From contig JAISNC010000083.1 in the NCBI GenBank assembly GCA_031276355.1, forward strand, positions 1-40,616: a stretch of DNA of 40,616 nucleotides, given 5' to 3'. A program made the position numbers and the translations under genes. This DNA comes from Odoribacteraceae bacterium. Lineage in GTDB: Bacteria; Bacteroidota; Bacteroidia; Bacteroidales; Marinifilaceae. Positions 30,025-38,975 of the stretch are shown here, one piece after another; the stretch's first letter is position 1, and the number at the start of each line of letters is the position of its first letter. Under the pieces are notes generated by a model. It made no database searches and was not told the DNA's origin. It worked only from the letters and a program-made list of their open reading frames with translations.

Positions 30025-31919
30025 GTAGCGTGGCGACGAAATTAGGGGCCATCCTGGAGAGCAAGGAGGCGATCCGGCAGGCGATCAACGACAAGGGAGT
30101 CGCGGTGGGCGCGGGGGTGGCGCTGCGAGAGTACGCCGCGAAAATCGGGGAGATCGGGGGGGTGATCCCGTCGCCGCCGCCGGAGATCCCGTGGACGCCG
30201 CCGGAGGAGTGGTGGGACATCGACACGATCTTCGAGGAGGACGTGCCACCGGAAGGGCACGAGAAAAGGCTGATCGTGCTGCTGTCGGACGCGAACGAGA
30301 CCACCGCGCTCTCCGGCCTGGGAGGGTCGTACTACCGCGCGAGCGACGGCTACACGGGGGCGGGAGAGGAGCACGCGTGGGATATTTCGTTGGACAAGCC
30401 GTGCCCGGGTGGGTACGCGACGAGGTACGTGATCATCTACACGGCCACCGGGTCGAGAGGCGTGGCGCTCGCCCTCGCCGGGTACCAGTACTCGGGAGTG
30501 CTGAGGATACTGGTGGGGGACGCGCACCTGACGGGGGTGACGCTCGGGTCACAGGACAGCACCTCCTCCACTTGCTCGCTCGTCTCGTTCAGGTGTAGCG
30601 ACGCGACCACGGTATCCTATCCCGAGACCGGCGGGAACATGTTCCCGTATTGTTCTTCTCTTAGAGAGGTCATGATCCCGGGGGGTGTAACGCACTTGGG
30701 CGCGCGTTGCATGGAGGGATGCCACGCCCTCTCCAGCGTCTCGCTCCCGTCAACGTTGCGCGTCATCAGGGAGAGTTGTTTTAAGAATTGCGTTTCTCTT
30801 CACGAGATCAATATACCGGAGGGAGTCACCTCTATCGAGACCAGCGCTTTCCTGGCATGCGCGTCCTTGCGACGGGTCTCGTTGCCATCCACGCTCGTGT
30901 CAATGGGCGGCATGGCGTTCCAGTACTGTGCTGGCCTTGTCGCCATCAAGCTTTCCCCCGGCCTCGCGAATATCGGGACATTGGTATTCACTGAATGCAA
31001 GGCGCTGGTCGAGCTGGATATCCCGGAAGGGATAACGACGACGGCACAGGTCACGTTTGATGAATGCGTGTCGCTTAGGCGAGTGTCGTTCCCCTCGACA
31101 CTCAAAACGGTCGGGAATATAAGTTTTTTGAACTGTCGTAGCCTTGTCGAGGTAGATCTCTCCATGATAGACTCCGCGGGATCGGTAAATTTCAACGGTT
31201 GCGGCGCGCTGAGAAAGGCAAGGATGCCGAAAGCATGCACGTTGCTTTCGACTGGACGGGCCTTCAACGAGAACGCGTCGCTGAGCGAGGCGGAGGTGCC
31301 AACCGGCGTGACCACCGTTCCAAGTTACTCGTTTTTAAAATGCGCTGCTCTCTGGCGAGTGGATATCCCGGAAGGAGTAGTCGCCATCAGCCAGGACGCC
31401 TTCCGGCAATGCGCCACGCTTCAAGTGGTGTCGTTACCCACGACGTTAAAAACACTGGGTCACGGCGCGTTCAGTTATTGCAATCGCTTGGACGGCGTGA
31501 TTCTACCGCCTGGTCTCACGAGTATAGCAGATAACGCGTTCTATGGCTGTTTGTCGCTCTCGATCATCCATCTCCCGCCAGGGATAACGACCCTGGGAAA
31601 CTCGGCGTTCAGAGGGTGTAGCGCGCTCCGTTCGATATTTATCCCTGGCAGCGTGACATCGATCGGGAACTATGTGTTCAACTCGTGCCGTTCCCTCGAG
31701 GTACTCGAAATCGACCCCGGGTGGGTACCATCGAACAACCTGGTTATGGACTCGTCGCCACTCCTGTCCAAGAAGTCCGTCCTCGGTCTCGTTGCCAACC
31801 TCGGCGATAACACGGGCGGGACGACACGAACGATTCAAGTTGCCGCCCGCGTGCTGGCCATGATCCCGGACGAGCAAAAGGCCATCCTGGTGGAGAAAAA
31901 TTACACCTTAATAACATAG
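30021..31919 (+). CDS. Tail fibre/adhesin with BspA-like leucine-rich repeats
   Basis: This is a 632-residue protein. The N-terminal ~45 residues (VATKLGAILESKEAIRQAINDKGVAVGAGVALREYAAKIGEI) are a phage fibre attachment helix pair. A Pro/Trp-rich linker (residues 50-70) and a small beta domain (about 75-210) follow. From about 210 to 570 there are about 14 repeats of 22-24 residues with the LRR_5/BspA pattern: LREVMIPGGVTHLGARCMEGC, LSSVSLPSTLRVIRESCFKNC, LHEINIPEGVTSIETSAFLAC and so on. BspA-type repeats bind host surface proteins or glycans. The repeat region is clearly less GC-rich than the phage core, so it was probably acquired from a cellular BspA-like gene. It is the most likely receptor-binding protein. 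Confidence 0.85.
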   Translation: MSSVATKLGAILESKEAIRQAINDKGVAVGAGVALREYAAKIGEIGGVIPSPPPEIPWTPPEEWWDIDTIFEEDVPPEGHEKRLIVLLSDANETTALSGLGGSYYRASDGYTGAGEEHAWDISLDKPCPGGYATRYVIIYTATGSRGVALALAGYQYSGVLRILVGDAHLTGVTLGSQDSTSSTCSLVSFRCSDATTVSYPETGGNMFPYCSSLREVMIPGGVTHLGARCMEGCHALSSVSLPSTLRVIRESCFKNCVSLHEINIPEGVTSIETSAFLACASLRRVSLPSTLVSMGGMAFQYCAGLVAIKLSPGLANIGTLVFTECKALVELDIPEGITTTAQVTFDECVSLRRVSFPSTLKTVGNISFLNCRSLVEVDLSMIDSAGSVNFNGCGALRKARMPKACTLLSTGRAFNENASLSEAEVPTGVTTVPSYSFLKCAALWRVDIPEGVVAISQDAFRQCATLQVVSLPTTLKTLGHGAFSYCNRLDGVILPPGLTSIADNAFYGCLSLSIIHLPPGITTLGNSAFRGCSALRSIFIPGSVTSIGNYVFNSCRSLEVLEIDPGWVPSNNLVMDSSPLLSKKSVLGLVANLGDNTGGTTRTIQVAARVLAMIPDEQKAILVEKNYTLIT

Positions 31920-31923
31920 ACAC

Positions 31924-32115
31924 ATGAAGCAAGAAGTGAAGAGAGTAGAGTTACGCGAGCTCGTCGCGTCCGACGGCATGGCCATCTACCGCGTGGATGA
32001 CGAGGAGAGGAAAAACCCGATGACGGTCGTGTACCTCGGGGTGAACGATTCACCGGGTAATTACGTCGAGGAACCGCTCCCGGGAGAAGGAAGGGATGAA
32101 AAGGATACACCCTGA
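31924..32115 (+). CDS. Small protein after the fibre gene, unknown
   Basis: This is a 63-residue protein with VKRVELRELVASDGMAIYRVDDEERKNPMTVVYLGVNDSPGNYVEEP. Small proteins with the VYLGVNDSxxNY signature often follow tail fibre genes in Bacteroidetes phages. A chaperone or fibre-accessory role is possible. It is the last gene before the right end. Confidence 0.6.
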   Translation: MKQEVKRVELRELVASDGMAIYRVDDEERKNPMTVVYLGVNDSPGNYVEEPLPGEGRDEKDTP

Positions 32116-32120
32116 CGGGC

Positions 32121-32228
32121 CGTTAGCAGGAAGATCTCGCCCGACATGCTAACGCGAGCGAGCGCCGAAGTCACGCGACCGGGGACTTTTGCTCCCGGTC
32201 GCTCGTCGGGCGTGCCAGCCCGACGAGC
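32121..32228 (+). ncRNA. Tandem triple-hairpin RNA or structured 3' region
   Basis: Three perfect stems lie in a row. CGTTAGCA/TGCTAACG (32121-32128/32147-32154) is 8 bp. GCGACCGGG/CCCGGTCGC (32175-32183/32194-32202) is 9 bp. GCTCGTCGGGC/GCCCGACGAGC (32201-32211/32218-32228) is 11 bp. The second and third share two bases. The loop of the first contains CGCCCGAC (32138-32145), which can pair with 32205-32212 in the third, giving a possible pseudoknot or switch. There is no T-run, so this is not a standard terminator. Position 5 bases after the last late gene suggests a 3' protective or regulatory RNA. Confidence 0.5.
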
Positions 32229-32326
32229 TAATGACCCGGATCGGCGACAACACGCGTCACGATCGCCCGGTACCGATCAATCATGAATTAAATGATAGTT
32301 GACGTGTCTTGAAATCCCGAATTTTT

Positions 32327-32341
32327 GTACATTTGAATTTG
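32327..32341 (+). other. Right-end transposase-site motif (R2)
   Basis: The sequence gtacatttgaatttg is identical to L3 at 491-505, in the same orientation. It is the inner of two right-end copies. Confidence 0.65.
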
Positions 32342-32349
32342 TAAAACGT

Positions 32350-32367
32350 GTACATTTGAATTTTCCG
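32350..32367 (+). other. Right prophage end, outermost transposase-site motif (R1)
   Basis: This 18-base motif is the exact inverse of 140-157. The next bases contain TATATTTG (32370-32377), a perfect -7 box of the Bacteroidetes type pointing out of the prophage, but no TTTG is found at the right distance upstream. The physical end should lie near 32,372-32,382. Confidence 0.75.
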
Positions 32368-32479
32368 ATTATATTTGCGATAACGGACCCGGTCGAGCGA
32401 AGAGCAACTTTCGAGACACCCCTCCTCCGCGTATCAGGGGGTGGGGGCACCCCGTGTCTTTTGTCTGGGTAAGCCCGCG

Positions 32480-34612
32480 TTACTCTTCGTGGTCACTCCG
32501 CATGCGGTGCGTGTCAACGAGTTCCAGGATCTGCCGTCCGTACCGTTCCGCTATGACCTTCCCGATGCCCGGGATGGCCAGCAGGTCGCTCTTGGAGGTA
32601 GGCAGCAGGTTGGCTATCCCCACCAAGGCCCGTTGTTGAAGTATGGAATACGCCGGGAGGTTCGTCTTCTCCGACTCCGCTCGACGCCACGCGCGCAACG
32701 CTTGATAGAGCGCCGGGTGTTGGATGTCCAGCGTGTCTTCCCCTTTTTTCTCTTTCCGGCCCGCGGCACTTTTCTTCTCCCCGCTGGGCTTGGGGATGGG
32801 TACCGGGATCCTGGCTTTGGCCTTGGCAATCAGGTATTTCTTGATCGAAAATCCGCCCTGGAGAGCTTTTAGCGTCTCTGTCTTGACGTTACACTCCTCT
32901 ATCAGGGGGGCTATTGCCCGTTCGATGATTTTTCGGGTCTCCTTGTTGTCTATGTCGGGCATACCTTCCTCTAATAGGGAGACGGCGAAGCGCTCCGTCT
33001 GCTCCTCGAAATAGAGTTGTCCCTTGGCTACCCGTTCCGCCAACGCGGGGTCTGTCGCGGGATCGTTCGAGGCATCTATCAAACGCGCTAACTGATTTTG
33101 GAAGCGCTTCGAAACCGTTCCTAACTCCAGCAAGAGATGGTCGCGTGCTTCCCGGTAGCGCTGCACGAAGCCGGGGTAGAGGAGATAGAGGTGCTCGCTC
33201 GTCACGCGATAAACATAGTCTACGCGCAGGAATAATAGGTCGTAATTGAACTGCTCCAGCAATAGGGTCTTGTAATACTCCTTACAGGCCCGTTGCAACT
33301 CCTCCTGGGCGGGATCCGTGATGCCGGAGACGAAGTGGTCGATCGTCTCCTCTTTTTTCAGCGCGGTGGCGTGGAGGGGGGCGCTCAACACCAGCCCTTC
33401 GAGGCTTCTGCAGCGACTCAACGCCACGTATACCTGGCCGTGGGCGAACGCCGCGTGGGGATCGATCACGGCCTTGTCGAAAGTCAGTCCCTGGCTCTTG
33501 TGAATCGTGATGGCCCAGGCGGTCTTTAGCGGGTACTGTTTGAAGGTACCCTCGACTTTCTCGATCAACTCCTTGCTACCGGCATCGATCGTGTACCGCG
33601 TGTTCTTCCACTCCTCGCGCGTCACCCGGATCGTCTCTCCATCCTCCTTCCCCCGCACCTCGATCGTGTCCCGGCCGATGGCAACCACCTTCCCGATCTT
33701 CCCGTTATAGTACCGTTTATCGGGCGAGGAGTCGTTCTTCACGAACATCACCTGGGCACCCTCCTTGAGCACCAGCTGCCGGTCGGTCGGGAACGCGTAA
33801 TCGGGGAAGTCGTCCTTCACCTCCGCGTGGAAGGTGTGGGCGGGGGTGGTGAGGCTCGCTAAGCGAGAGTCGTTGATCTTGCGTGCCTGTTGGTTGTGGG
33901 TGGTCAGGGTGATGTACTCCTCCTCGTCCGCGGGGGTGAACGCGGGGATATAGCGTTGATTCAACAGGCGGAGGGTCTCGTCGTCCGCGTGATTCTCTCG
34001 CACGCGGTTCAGCAGGTCGATGAAGAGGGTATCCTGTTGCCGGTAGATGGTTTTTAACTCGATAGAGACATAACTTGTCTCTTGCAGAGCCTTGCTGTGG
34101 AAGAAATAGACTGACTCGTAATACTTTTTCAACAAGGCCCACTCCTCCTCCTTGGCCACGGGTGCCAGCTGTTGAATATCCCCGATCATCAGGAGCTGTA
34201 CTCCCCCGAACGGGCGATGCCGGTCGCGGTAACGGCGTAGCACGTCGTCCATGGCGTCGAGCACGTCGGCGCGGACCATGCTGATCTCGTCGATGACGAG
34301 CAGGTCGATGCTGCGTATGATGCTGATCTTCTCCCGGCTGAATTTGTTGACGTACGATGCAGCGTCGCTCCGCGTTACCCCGGCGATGTAAGGCCCGAAG
34401 GAGAGCTGGAAGAACGAGTGGATCGTGACCCCTCCCGCGTTGATCGCGGCCACCCCCGTGGGGGCCAACACGACCATTCGCTTCGGGGAGCGACTCTTTA
34501 ACTGTTTTAGGAAAGTGGTCTTTCCCGTGCCCGCTTTTCCCGTCAGGAAGACGTTGGTCCCGGTGTTTTCCAGGTAACTGAAGGCTAATTCCAATTGTGG
34601 GTTACTTTCCAT
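32480..34612 (-). CDS. Pif1/Dda-like SF1B helicase with C-terminal HRDC domain
   Basis: This 710-residue host protein is an ATP-dependent 5'-3' DNA helicase of the Pif1/RecD2 type. It has Walker A GKAGTGKTT (25-33), motif Ia LAPTGVAAINAGG, Walker B LLVIDEISM (104-112), motif III LLMIGDIQQLAPV and motifs V-VI ITIHKSQGLTFDKAVID and VYVALSRCRSLEGLVL. The C-terminal ~75 residues form an HRDC domain (YQALRAWRRAESEKTNLPAYSILQQRALVGIANLLP and IPGIGKVIAERYG). A charged linker precedes it. Such helicases are common in Bacteroidales chromosomes and act in DNA repair or replication, including unwinding of G-rich structures. The gene starts 375 bases from the divergent regulator. Confidence 0.9.
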   Translation of the reverse strand: MESNPQLELAFSYLENTGTNVFLTGKAGTGKTTFLKQLKSRSPKRMVVLAPTGVAAINAGGVTIHSFFQLSFGPYIAGVTRSDAASYVNKFSREKISIIRSIDLLVIDEISMVRADVLDAMDDVLRRYRDRHRPFGGVQLLMIGDIQQLAPVAKEEEWALLKKYYESVYFFHSKALQETSYVSIELKTIYRQQDTLFIDLLNRVRENHADDETLRLLNQRYIPAFTPADEEEYITLTTHNQQARKINDSRLASLTTPAHTFHAEVKDDFPDYAFPTDRQLVLKEGAQVMFVKNDSSPDKRYYNGKIGKVVAIGRDTIEVRGKEDGETIRVTREEWKNTRYTIDAGSKELIEKVEGTFKQYPLKTAWAITIHKSQGLTFDKAVIDPHAAFAHGQVYVALSRCRSLEGLVLSAPLHATALKKEETIDHFVSGITDPAQEELQRACKEYYKTLLLEQFNYDLLFLRVDYVYRVTSEHLYLLYPGFVQRYREARDHLLLELGTVSKRFQNQLARLIDASNDPATDPALAERVAKGQLYFEEQTERFAVSLLEEGMPDIDNKETRKIIERAIAPLIEECNVKTETLKALQGGFSIKKYLIAKAKARIPVPIPKPSGEKKSAAGRKEKKGEDTLDIQHPALYQALRAWRRAESEKTNLPAYSILQQRALVGIANLLPTSKSDLLAIPGIGKVIAERYGRQILELVDTHRMRSDHEE

Positions 34613-34987
34613 GTTGCGATTGATTTATCTATCCTTGTATTCGGACGGGCCGGGTTCACGCTATACCCCGGTGCAAGTAGCCACCCGCGCGCGGTTTTTT
34701 AAAGTCTTGGCTGTCTGCGGGTAGTTCCCGGCTATCATCAAGTGCTGTTTTCATCTTCAATGACATCAAGCGTGAGTAATAATCGTCACAAAAGTATAAA
34801 ATATACCCGTAAAAAAGAACTTCTTAGAGAAAACATACGAAAAGAGAGGATTTCGTTTCCACTCCTGCCCGCAATCACCGTGCCCGCGTGGCAATCCCGT
34901 AACGGGATACGTCGCGACCTCGGGTGAGGTTACGGTTATGCTTGATTTATTAAGATTTTCATTACCTTTACCGTCAAAATTCCAACC
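34613..34987. promoter_or_regulatory. Divergent intergenic region helicase / hybrid regulator
   Basis: No gene was found here. A leftward -7 box TACTTTTG (minus strand, 34789-34796) matches TAnnTTTG exactly and could drive the helicase, though its -33 partner is poor and the leader would be long. A rightward candidate is TACCTTTA (34963-34970) with CTTG 18 bases upstream (34941-34944), which would give the regulator a very short leader. Apart from these the region has only short inverted repeats such as CCCGT-AA-CGGG. Confidence 0.35.
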
Positions 34988-37900
34988 ATGCGAAACGTGA
35001 TTGTGCTCTTTTGCCTTCTGTTCATGCACGCGGACGCCCTTGCCGTGCCGTCACGGCTCGCGTTCAAACACTTGGGGGTGGAAGAGGGATTCTTTCAGGG
35101 CAATATCTTGTCACTCTATCAGGACGAGCACGGCGTGATTTGGATCTCCAGCAGTAATGGCCTCTTCCGTTACAACGGGAGGCTTCCCGAAGATCCCGTC
35201 ACCGGCGATGCGCGCCAGGGACTCCTCCCGCGCCAGCAAGTGAAAAGCATCCTCGGTGAACGCGCCGGCCGGATCTTCCTTTGTCAGACGACCAACATCA
35301 TCGTCCACGACCTGCGCTCCGGTACCTTCTCCCCCCTCTTCCCCGACTCCCTGCTTGCCCACCAAACGATCTCTTCGGCCTGCCTGCGCGATGGGGTACT
35401 CTTCGCCGCGGCCTACCGGCGCGTGCTGCGCCACGAGCACGACAAAAGTTCCGTTCTCGCCCTCCTCCCTGACATCGGCGAGATCACCGCCATCGCCGCC
35501 ACCTCTGCCGGCACCCTCTACCTCGGCACGATAAACCGGGGCCTTTACCGCCTTGACGACAGCTTGACGCGCGTGATCCCCACCGGCAGCAAGATCAGTG
35601 CCCTCGCGGAAGATAGCCAGGGAAACCTCTGGGTCACCACCCGCAGCGAGGGCATCTTCGTCATCGACCCGTGCGGCCACATCCGGCAATACAAACACCG
35701 CCCCGACGACCCGCGCAGCCTCGTCGACAACTACGTCCGTTGCGTGCTCGAGGACGACGACGGCCTCCTCTGGTTCGGTACCATGTACGGCCTCGACTGC
35801 CACGACCCGGCCACCGGGGAGTTTCACCACTTCGGGAAGTCCGACGAGCCGTTGCATAGCTTGCGTAGCCTGACCGTCGAGTGCATCATGAAAGACGCGC
35901 ACGGCACCATCTGGCTGGGGTCTTACTACACGGGCATCTCTTACTTCAATACGCGGCCCACCCGCTTTAACAGTATCCCGATCATCAGCGACAACAGCAC
36001 GTGGACCATCATCGCGGACATCACCCTCGACAAGCGCGGTAATCTTTGGGCCGCCACCTCCGACAAGGGACTCTATTTCTACGATCGGACGACGGGCCGG
36101 GGGCACTTTTATAACACGTCGAACAGTCGCATCGCCGGCAACAACATCAAGTGCCTGCAATACGACCGGGCGCGCGATGCCCTTTGGATTGGTGCCTTCA
36201 TGGGCGGCGTGACCTACTACGATATCCGCCGCGCCGCCTTTACCCACGTCACTATCCGCGACGGTGATAACGTGAATCCCGAAAACACGGAGATCGTCCA
36301 CCGCGTGCGTCTGCACGGCGACAGCCTCTACCTCGCCACCTACGCGGGTGTCTACGTGCTGGATGCGCGTTCGGAACAGGTGGTGAAGTTGATTGACGAC
36401 ACGCGCGTGTTCGACGTGCTGGTCGATGCCCGGGCGAACCTCTACACCGTCCCCTTGAGCAATCGCTTCAAGATGTACGGGCCGGGTGTCGAAGGCCGGC
36501 GGCGCGTGCTGCACGACACCACCCTCGCGCGGGACGGCATCAACGCCCTCCTCGAGGATAGCCGCGGTCGCATTTGGATAGCCACGGGGCGGAACGGCCT
36601 GCTGCGTTTCGACGCGGGGACGAGAACCACGCGCCATTACCACCAGGGAAATTGCGGCATCGAGAGCGACAATACCTGCGCCTTGGCCGAGACCTCCTCG
36701 GGCAAGATCCTCGTGGGGAGCGAGACGGGAATATCGGTGGTCGACGTCGACCGGATGAGCGCTGTCAATTACAACACCTACAACGGTTTCCCGCTGGTCT
36801 CCATGCAGAACGGCTGCATCTACAGGAGCGAGGCGGGGGAGCTTTTCATGGGAGGGATGAACGGCATCGCGTGGTGCCGCGAGTCGGACCTCGACATCCA
36901 GCGCTCCTCCCCGCGGGTGCGTTTTACGCGCCTCGCCGTGAACGACCAGCCGGTGACTCCCGGCGACCGGACGGGGATCCTCGATGTCGCTCTCCCTTAT
37001 GTCGCGGAGATCTCCCTCGCGCACGACCAGGCATCCGTCGATATCTCTTTCTGTCCCGACGACTGGATTAACTTTAACCCCGCGGCCTATCACTACAAGT
37101 TGGCCGGGAACGACGACCGCTGGCACGATCTCTCCCCCGGCAACACGATCAGTTACGCGAATCTCCCGTCGGGACACCACGAGTTGATCGTCGAGGAGAA
37201 ACAGGGCGAGGAGGCTGCCTCCCGCGTCGTGTTGCGGATCAATGTTTCGCCCCCTTATTACGCCTCGCCCCCCGCGTACCTCGTGTACATACTGCTTATC
37301 GTCGGCATCACGGCCCTCGTGATCCGCTACATGGACTCGCGCCGGCTGTTGGTGCTCGAGCGGAAGGAGAAGGAGCGAAAGGAGCGCGTCACGCAGTGGA
37401 AGCTCACCTTCTTCACGAACATCTCGCACGAGTTCCGAACCCCTTTGACGCTGATCCTCGGGCAACTCGACCTCGTGATGCAGTCGCTCCCCCCGGGGCC
37501 GGCCTACCGCCGCGCCATCGCCAGCGTTCGCCGCAACGCCGAGCGCCTGAAGTTGCTGATTGACGAGTTGATAGATTTCCGGAAACAGGAACAGGGATTC
37601 CTGAAAATCAAGGTGCGGCGGCAGGACATCGTCCCCCTCCTCGAGGAGACGCTTGCCTCCTTCCGCGCGTACGCCGAGGCGCGGGGCATCGCCCTCCTGC
37701 TCGAGGCACCGCCTGGCGAGACACCTTTATATATAGATGCCGGACAGTTGCAGAAGGTGTTCTACAACCTGCTCTCCAACGCTTTTAAGCACACGGGACA
37801 GGGAGGCCGCGTGGCCGTGACCGTCACCCCCGCGCCGGACCGCGTGGCTATCACCGTGGCGGACACCGGGAGCGGCATCGACAAGGCGCTTTTCACTACC

Positions 37901-38974
37901 ATCTTCCAACGCTTTTACCACCACGACGAGAACGAGGCGGACACCGGGAAAGGCATTGGCCTGGCCATCGCGAAAGCCATCGTCGAGCTACACGAGGGGA
38001 CGATCCGCGTCGACAGCGAGGTGGGGGCCGGGGCCACCTTCACCGTCGAGTTGCCTACCGGCCGGGAGCGGCTCGAGGGGAAGGAGAAGATCGTTTTCGC
38101 GGAGGATGACCCGCCCGCGCCGCCGCCCATCTTGCCGCGACACCTCCCGGCCAGCGACGAGACGTCACCGCCCGCGCCCGCCGACGGGAAACGCGTGCTG
38201 CTCGTGGAGGACGACGAGGAGTTGCGGGCACTGCTTGCCGGGATATTCTCCCGTACCTATCGCGTCGAACAGGCGGCCAACGGCGAGGAGGGCTTGCTCA
38301 AGGCGGGACAACTGCAACCCGACCTCGTGATCAGCGACATCATGATGCCCGGCCTGACGGGGTACGAGTTGTGCGAGCGCATCAAAGGGAATTTCGAGAC
38401 GTGCCACATCCCCGTGATCCTCCTCACGTCGCTCGTCTCCACCGAGCAGAATATCGAGGGCCTGGAACGCGGTGCCGACGACTATGTCCATAAGCCGTTT
38501 CACCTTGATCTCCTCCTGACGCGTTGTAGCAACCTGCTGAAGAATAGGGAGATTCTTCAGCACAAGTTCCGCTCGGGGCAGTTCACCTCGACAAAGAGCA
38601 TCACCACGAACGCGATGGACGAGCAGTTTATCGCCAAGATCCTGCGCCTGATCGAGGAGAACATGGGTAGCCCCTCCCTGAACGTCGCGTTTCTCTGCCG
38701 CGAGGCGATCCTCTCCCGCACGGCCCTCTTTGCCAAGATCAAGGCGATCACCGGCCAAACCCCGAATGACCTGATCGCCGCCACCCGCTTGTGCCGTGCT
38801 GCCGCGCTGCTGGAACAGCAGCCGGCGTTGCCCGTCACCGAGGTGGCCGAGCGCTGCGGTTTCAACTCGATACAGTATTTCGGCAAGGCGTTCAAGGCGC
38901 GCTTCAACGCGACCCCCTCTGCTTACAGGGAGCAAGCGGCACAGGAGAGAAACCCGTCGACAAGTCACAACTGA
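34988..38974 (+). CDS. Hybrid two-component system sensor-regulator (HTCS)
   Basis: This is a 1328-residue one-chain two-component system. It has a signal peptide (about 1-20), a periplasmic double beta-propeller of many two-component-propeller repeats (about 25-650, recurring IWIGT/LWFGT-type motifs) and a Y_Y_Y domain (about 650-750). Then come a membrane helix (about 757-777), a histidine kinase with H814 in NISHEFRTPLTL, an ATPase domain (N-box NAFKHT near 930, DTGSGI at 959, GKGIGLAIA near 985), a receiver with D1117 in VISDIMMPG, and a C-terminal AraC helix-turn-helix (about 1225-1320). In Bacteroidales such proteins usually sense a glycan fragment and activate a polysaccharide-utilisation locus. 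No susC/susD genes lie in the window, so the target is unknown. Confidence 0.95.
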   Translation: MRNVIVLFCLLFMHADALAVPSRLAFKHLGVEEGFFQGNILSLYQDEHGVIWISSSNGLFRYNGRLPEDPVTGDARQGLLPRQQVKSILGERAGRIFLCQTTNIIVHDLRSGTFSPLFPDSLLAHQTISSACLRDGVLFAAAYRRVLRHEHDKSSVLALLPDIGEITAIAATSAGTLYLGTINRGLYRLDDSLTRVIPTGSKISALAEDSQGNLWVTTRSEGIFVIDPCGHIRQYKHRPDDPRSLVDNYVRCVLEDDDGLLWFGTMYGLDCHDPATGEFHHFGKSDEPLHSLRSLTVECIMKDAHGTIWLGSYYTGISYFNTRPTRFNSIPIISDNSTWTIIADITLDKRGNLWAATSDKGLYFYDRTTGRGHFYNTSNSRIAGNNIKCLQYDRARDALWIGAFMGGVTYYDIRRAAFTHVTIRDGDNVNPENTEIVHRVRLHGDSLYLATYAGVYVLDARSEQVVKLIDDTRVFDVLVDARANLYTVPLSNRFKMYGPGVEGRRRVLHDTTLARDGINALLEDSRGRIWIATGRNGLLRFDAGTRTTRHYHQGNCGIESDNTCALAETSSGKILVGSETGISVVDVDRMSAVNYNTYNGFPLVSMQNGCIYRSEAGELFMGGMNGIAWCRESDLDIQRSSPRVRFTRLAVNDQPVTPGDRTGILDVALPYVAEISLAHDQASVDISFCPDDWINFNPAAYHYKLAGNDDRWHDLSPGNTISYANLPSGHHELIVEEKQGEEAASRVVLRINVSPPYYASPPAYLVYILLIVGITALVIRYMDSRRLLVLERKEKERKERVTQWKLTFFTNISHEFRTPLTLILGQLDLVMQSLPPGPAYRRAIASVRRNAERLKLLIDELIDFRKQEQGFLKIKVRRQDIVPLLEETLASFRAYAEARGIALLLEAPPGETPLYIDAGQLQKVFYNLLSNAFKHTGQGGRVAVTVTPAPDRVAITVADTGSGIDKALFTTIFQRFYHHDENEADTGKGIGLAIAKAIVELHEGTIRVDSEVGAGATFTVELPTGRERLEGKEKIVFAEDDPPAPPPILPRHLPASDETSPPAPADGKRVLLVEDDEELRALLAGIFSRTYRVEQAANGEEGLLKAGQLQPDLVISDIMMPGLTGYELCERIKGNFETCHIPVILLTSLVSTEQNIEGLERGADDYVHKPFHLDLLLTRCSNLLKNREILQHKFRSGQFTSTKSITTNAMDEQFIAKILRLIEENMGSPSLNVAFLCREAILSRTALFAKIKAITGQTPNDLIAATRLCRAAALLEQQPALPVTEVAERCGFNSIQYFGKAFKARFNATPSAYREQAAQERNPSTSHN

Positions 38975-38975
38975 C

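Larger units (their letters stand above)
128..32380. mobile_element. Mu-like transposable prophage, about 32 kb
   Basis: The interval holds a full transposable-phage gene set: repressor, DDE transposase, MuB-like ATPase, GemA-like protein, terminase, DUF935-type portal, MuF, sheath, tube, tape measure and baseplate. Motif copies related to gtacatttgaattt occur only near the two ends (143-157, 232-247 and 491-505 on the left; 32327-32341 and 32350-32364 on the right). The outermost two are inverted relative to each other and share an extended 18-base core, as expected of transposase-bound att ends. The exact termini are not resolved. Canonical TG/CA ends and a 5-bp target duplication could not be found by eye, so both boundaries are uncertain by about 10 bases. 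The early and head genes are strikingly GC-rich, while the repressor module, the fibre repeats and the ends are AT-richer. Confidence 0.9.

Noticed and set aside
28726-32380. Diversity-generating retroelement near the fibre genes, as known in some Bacteroides Mu-like phages
   Set aside because: No reverse transcriptase frame and no template/variable repeat pair were seen.
120-32400. 5-bp target duplication and TG/CA termini at the prophage ends
   Set aside because: All five-base words on both sides were compared by eye near the expected junctions without an exact match; the ends are therefore left approximate.
32430-32462. Hairpin GGGGTG-gggg-CACCCC near the helicase stop as a terminator
   Set aside because: The following T-run is on the plus strand, the wrong orientation for the leftward helicase, and no rightward gene ends just before it.
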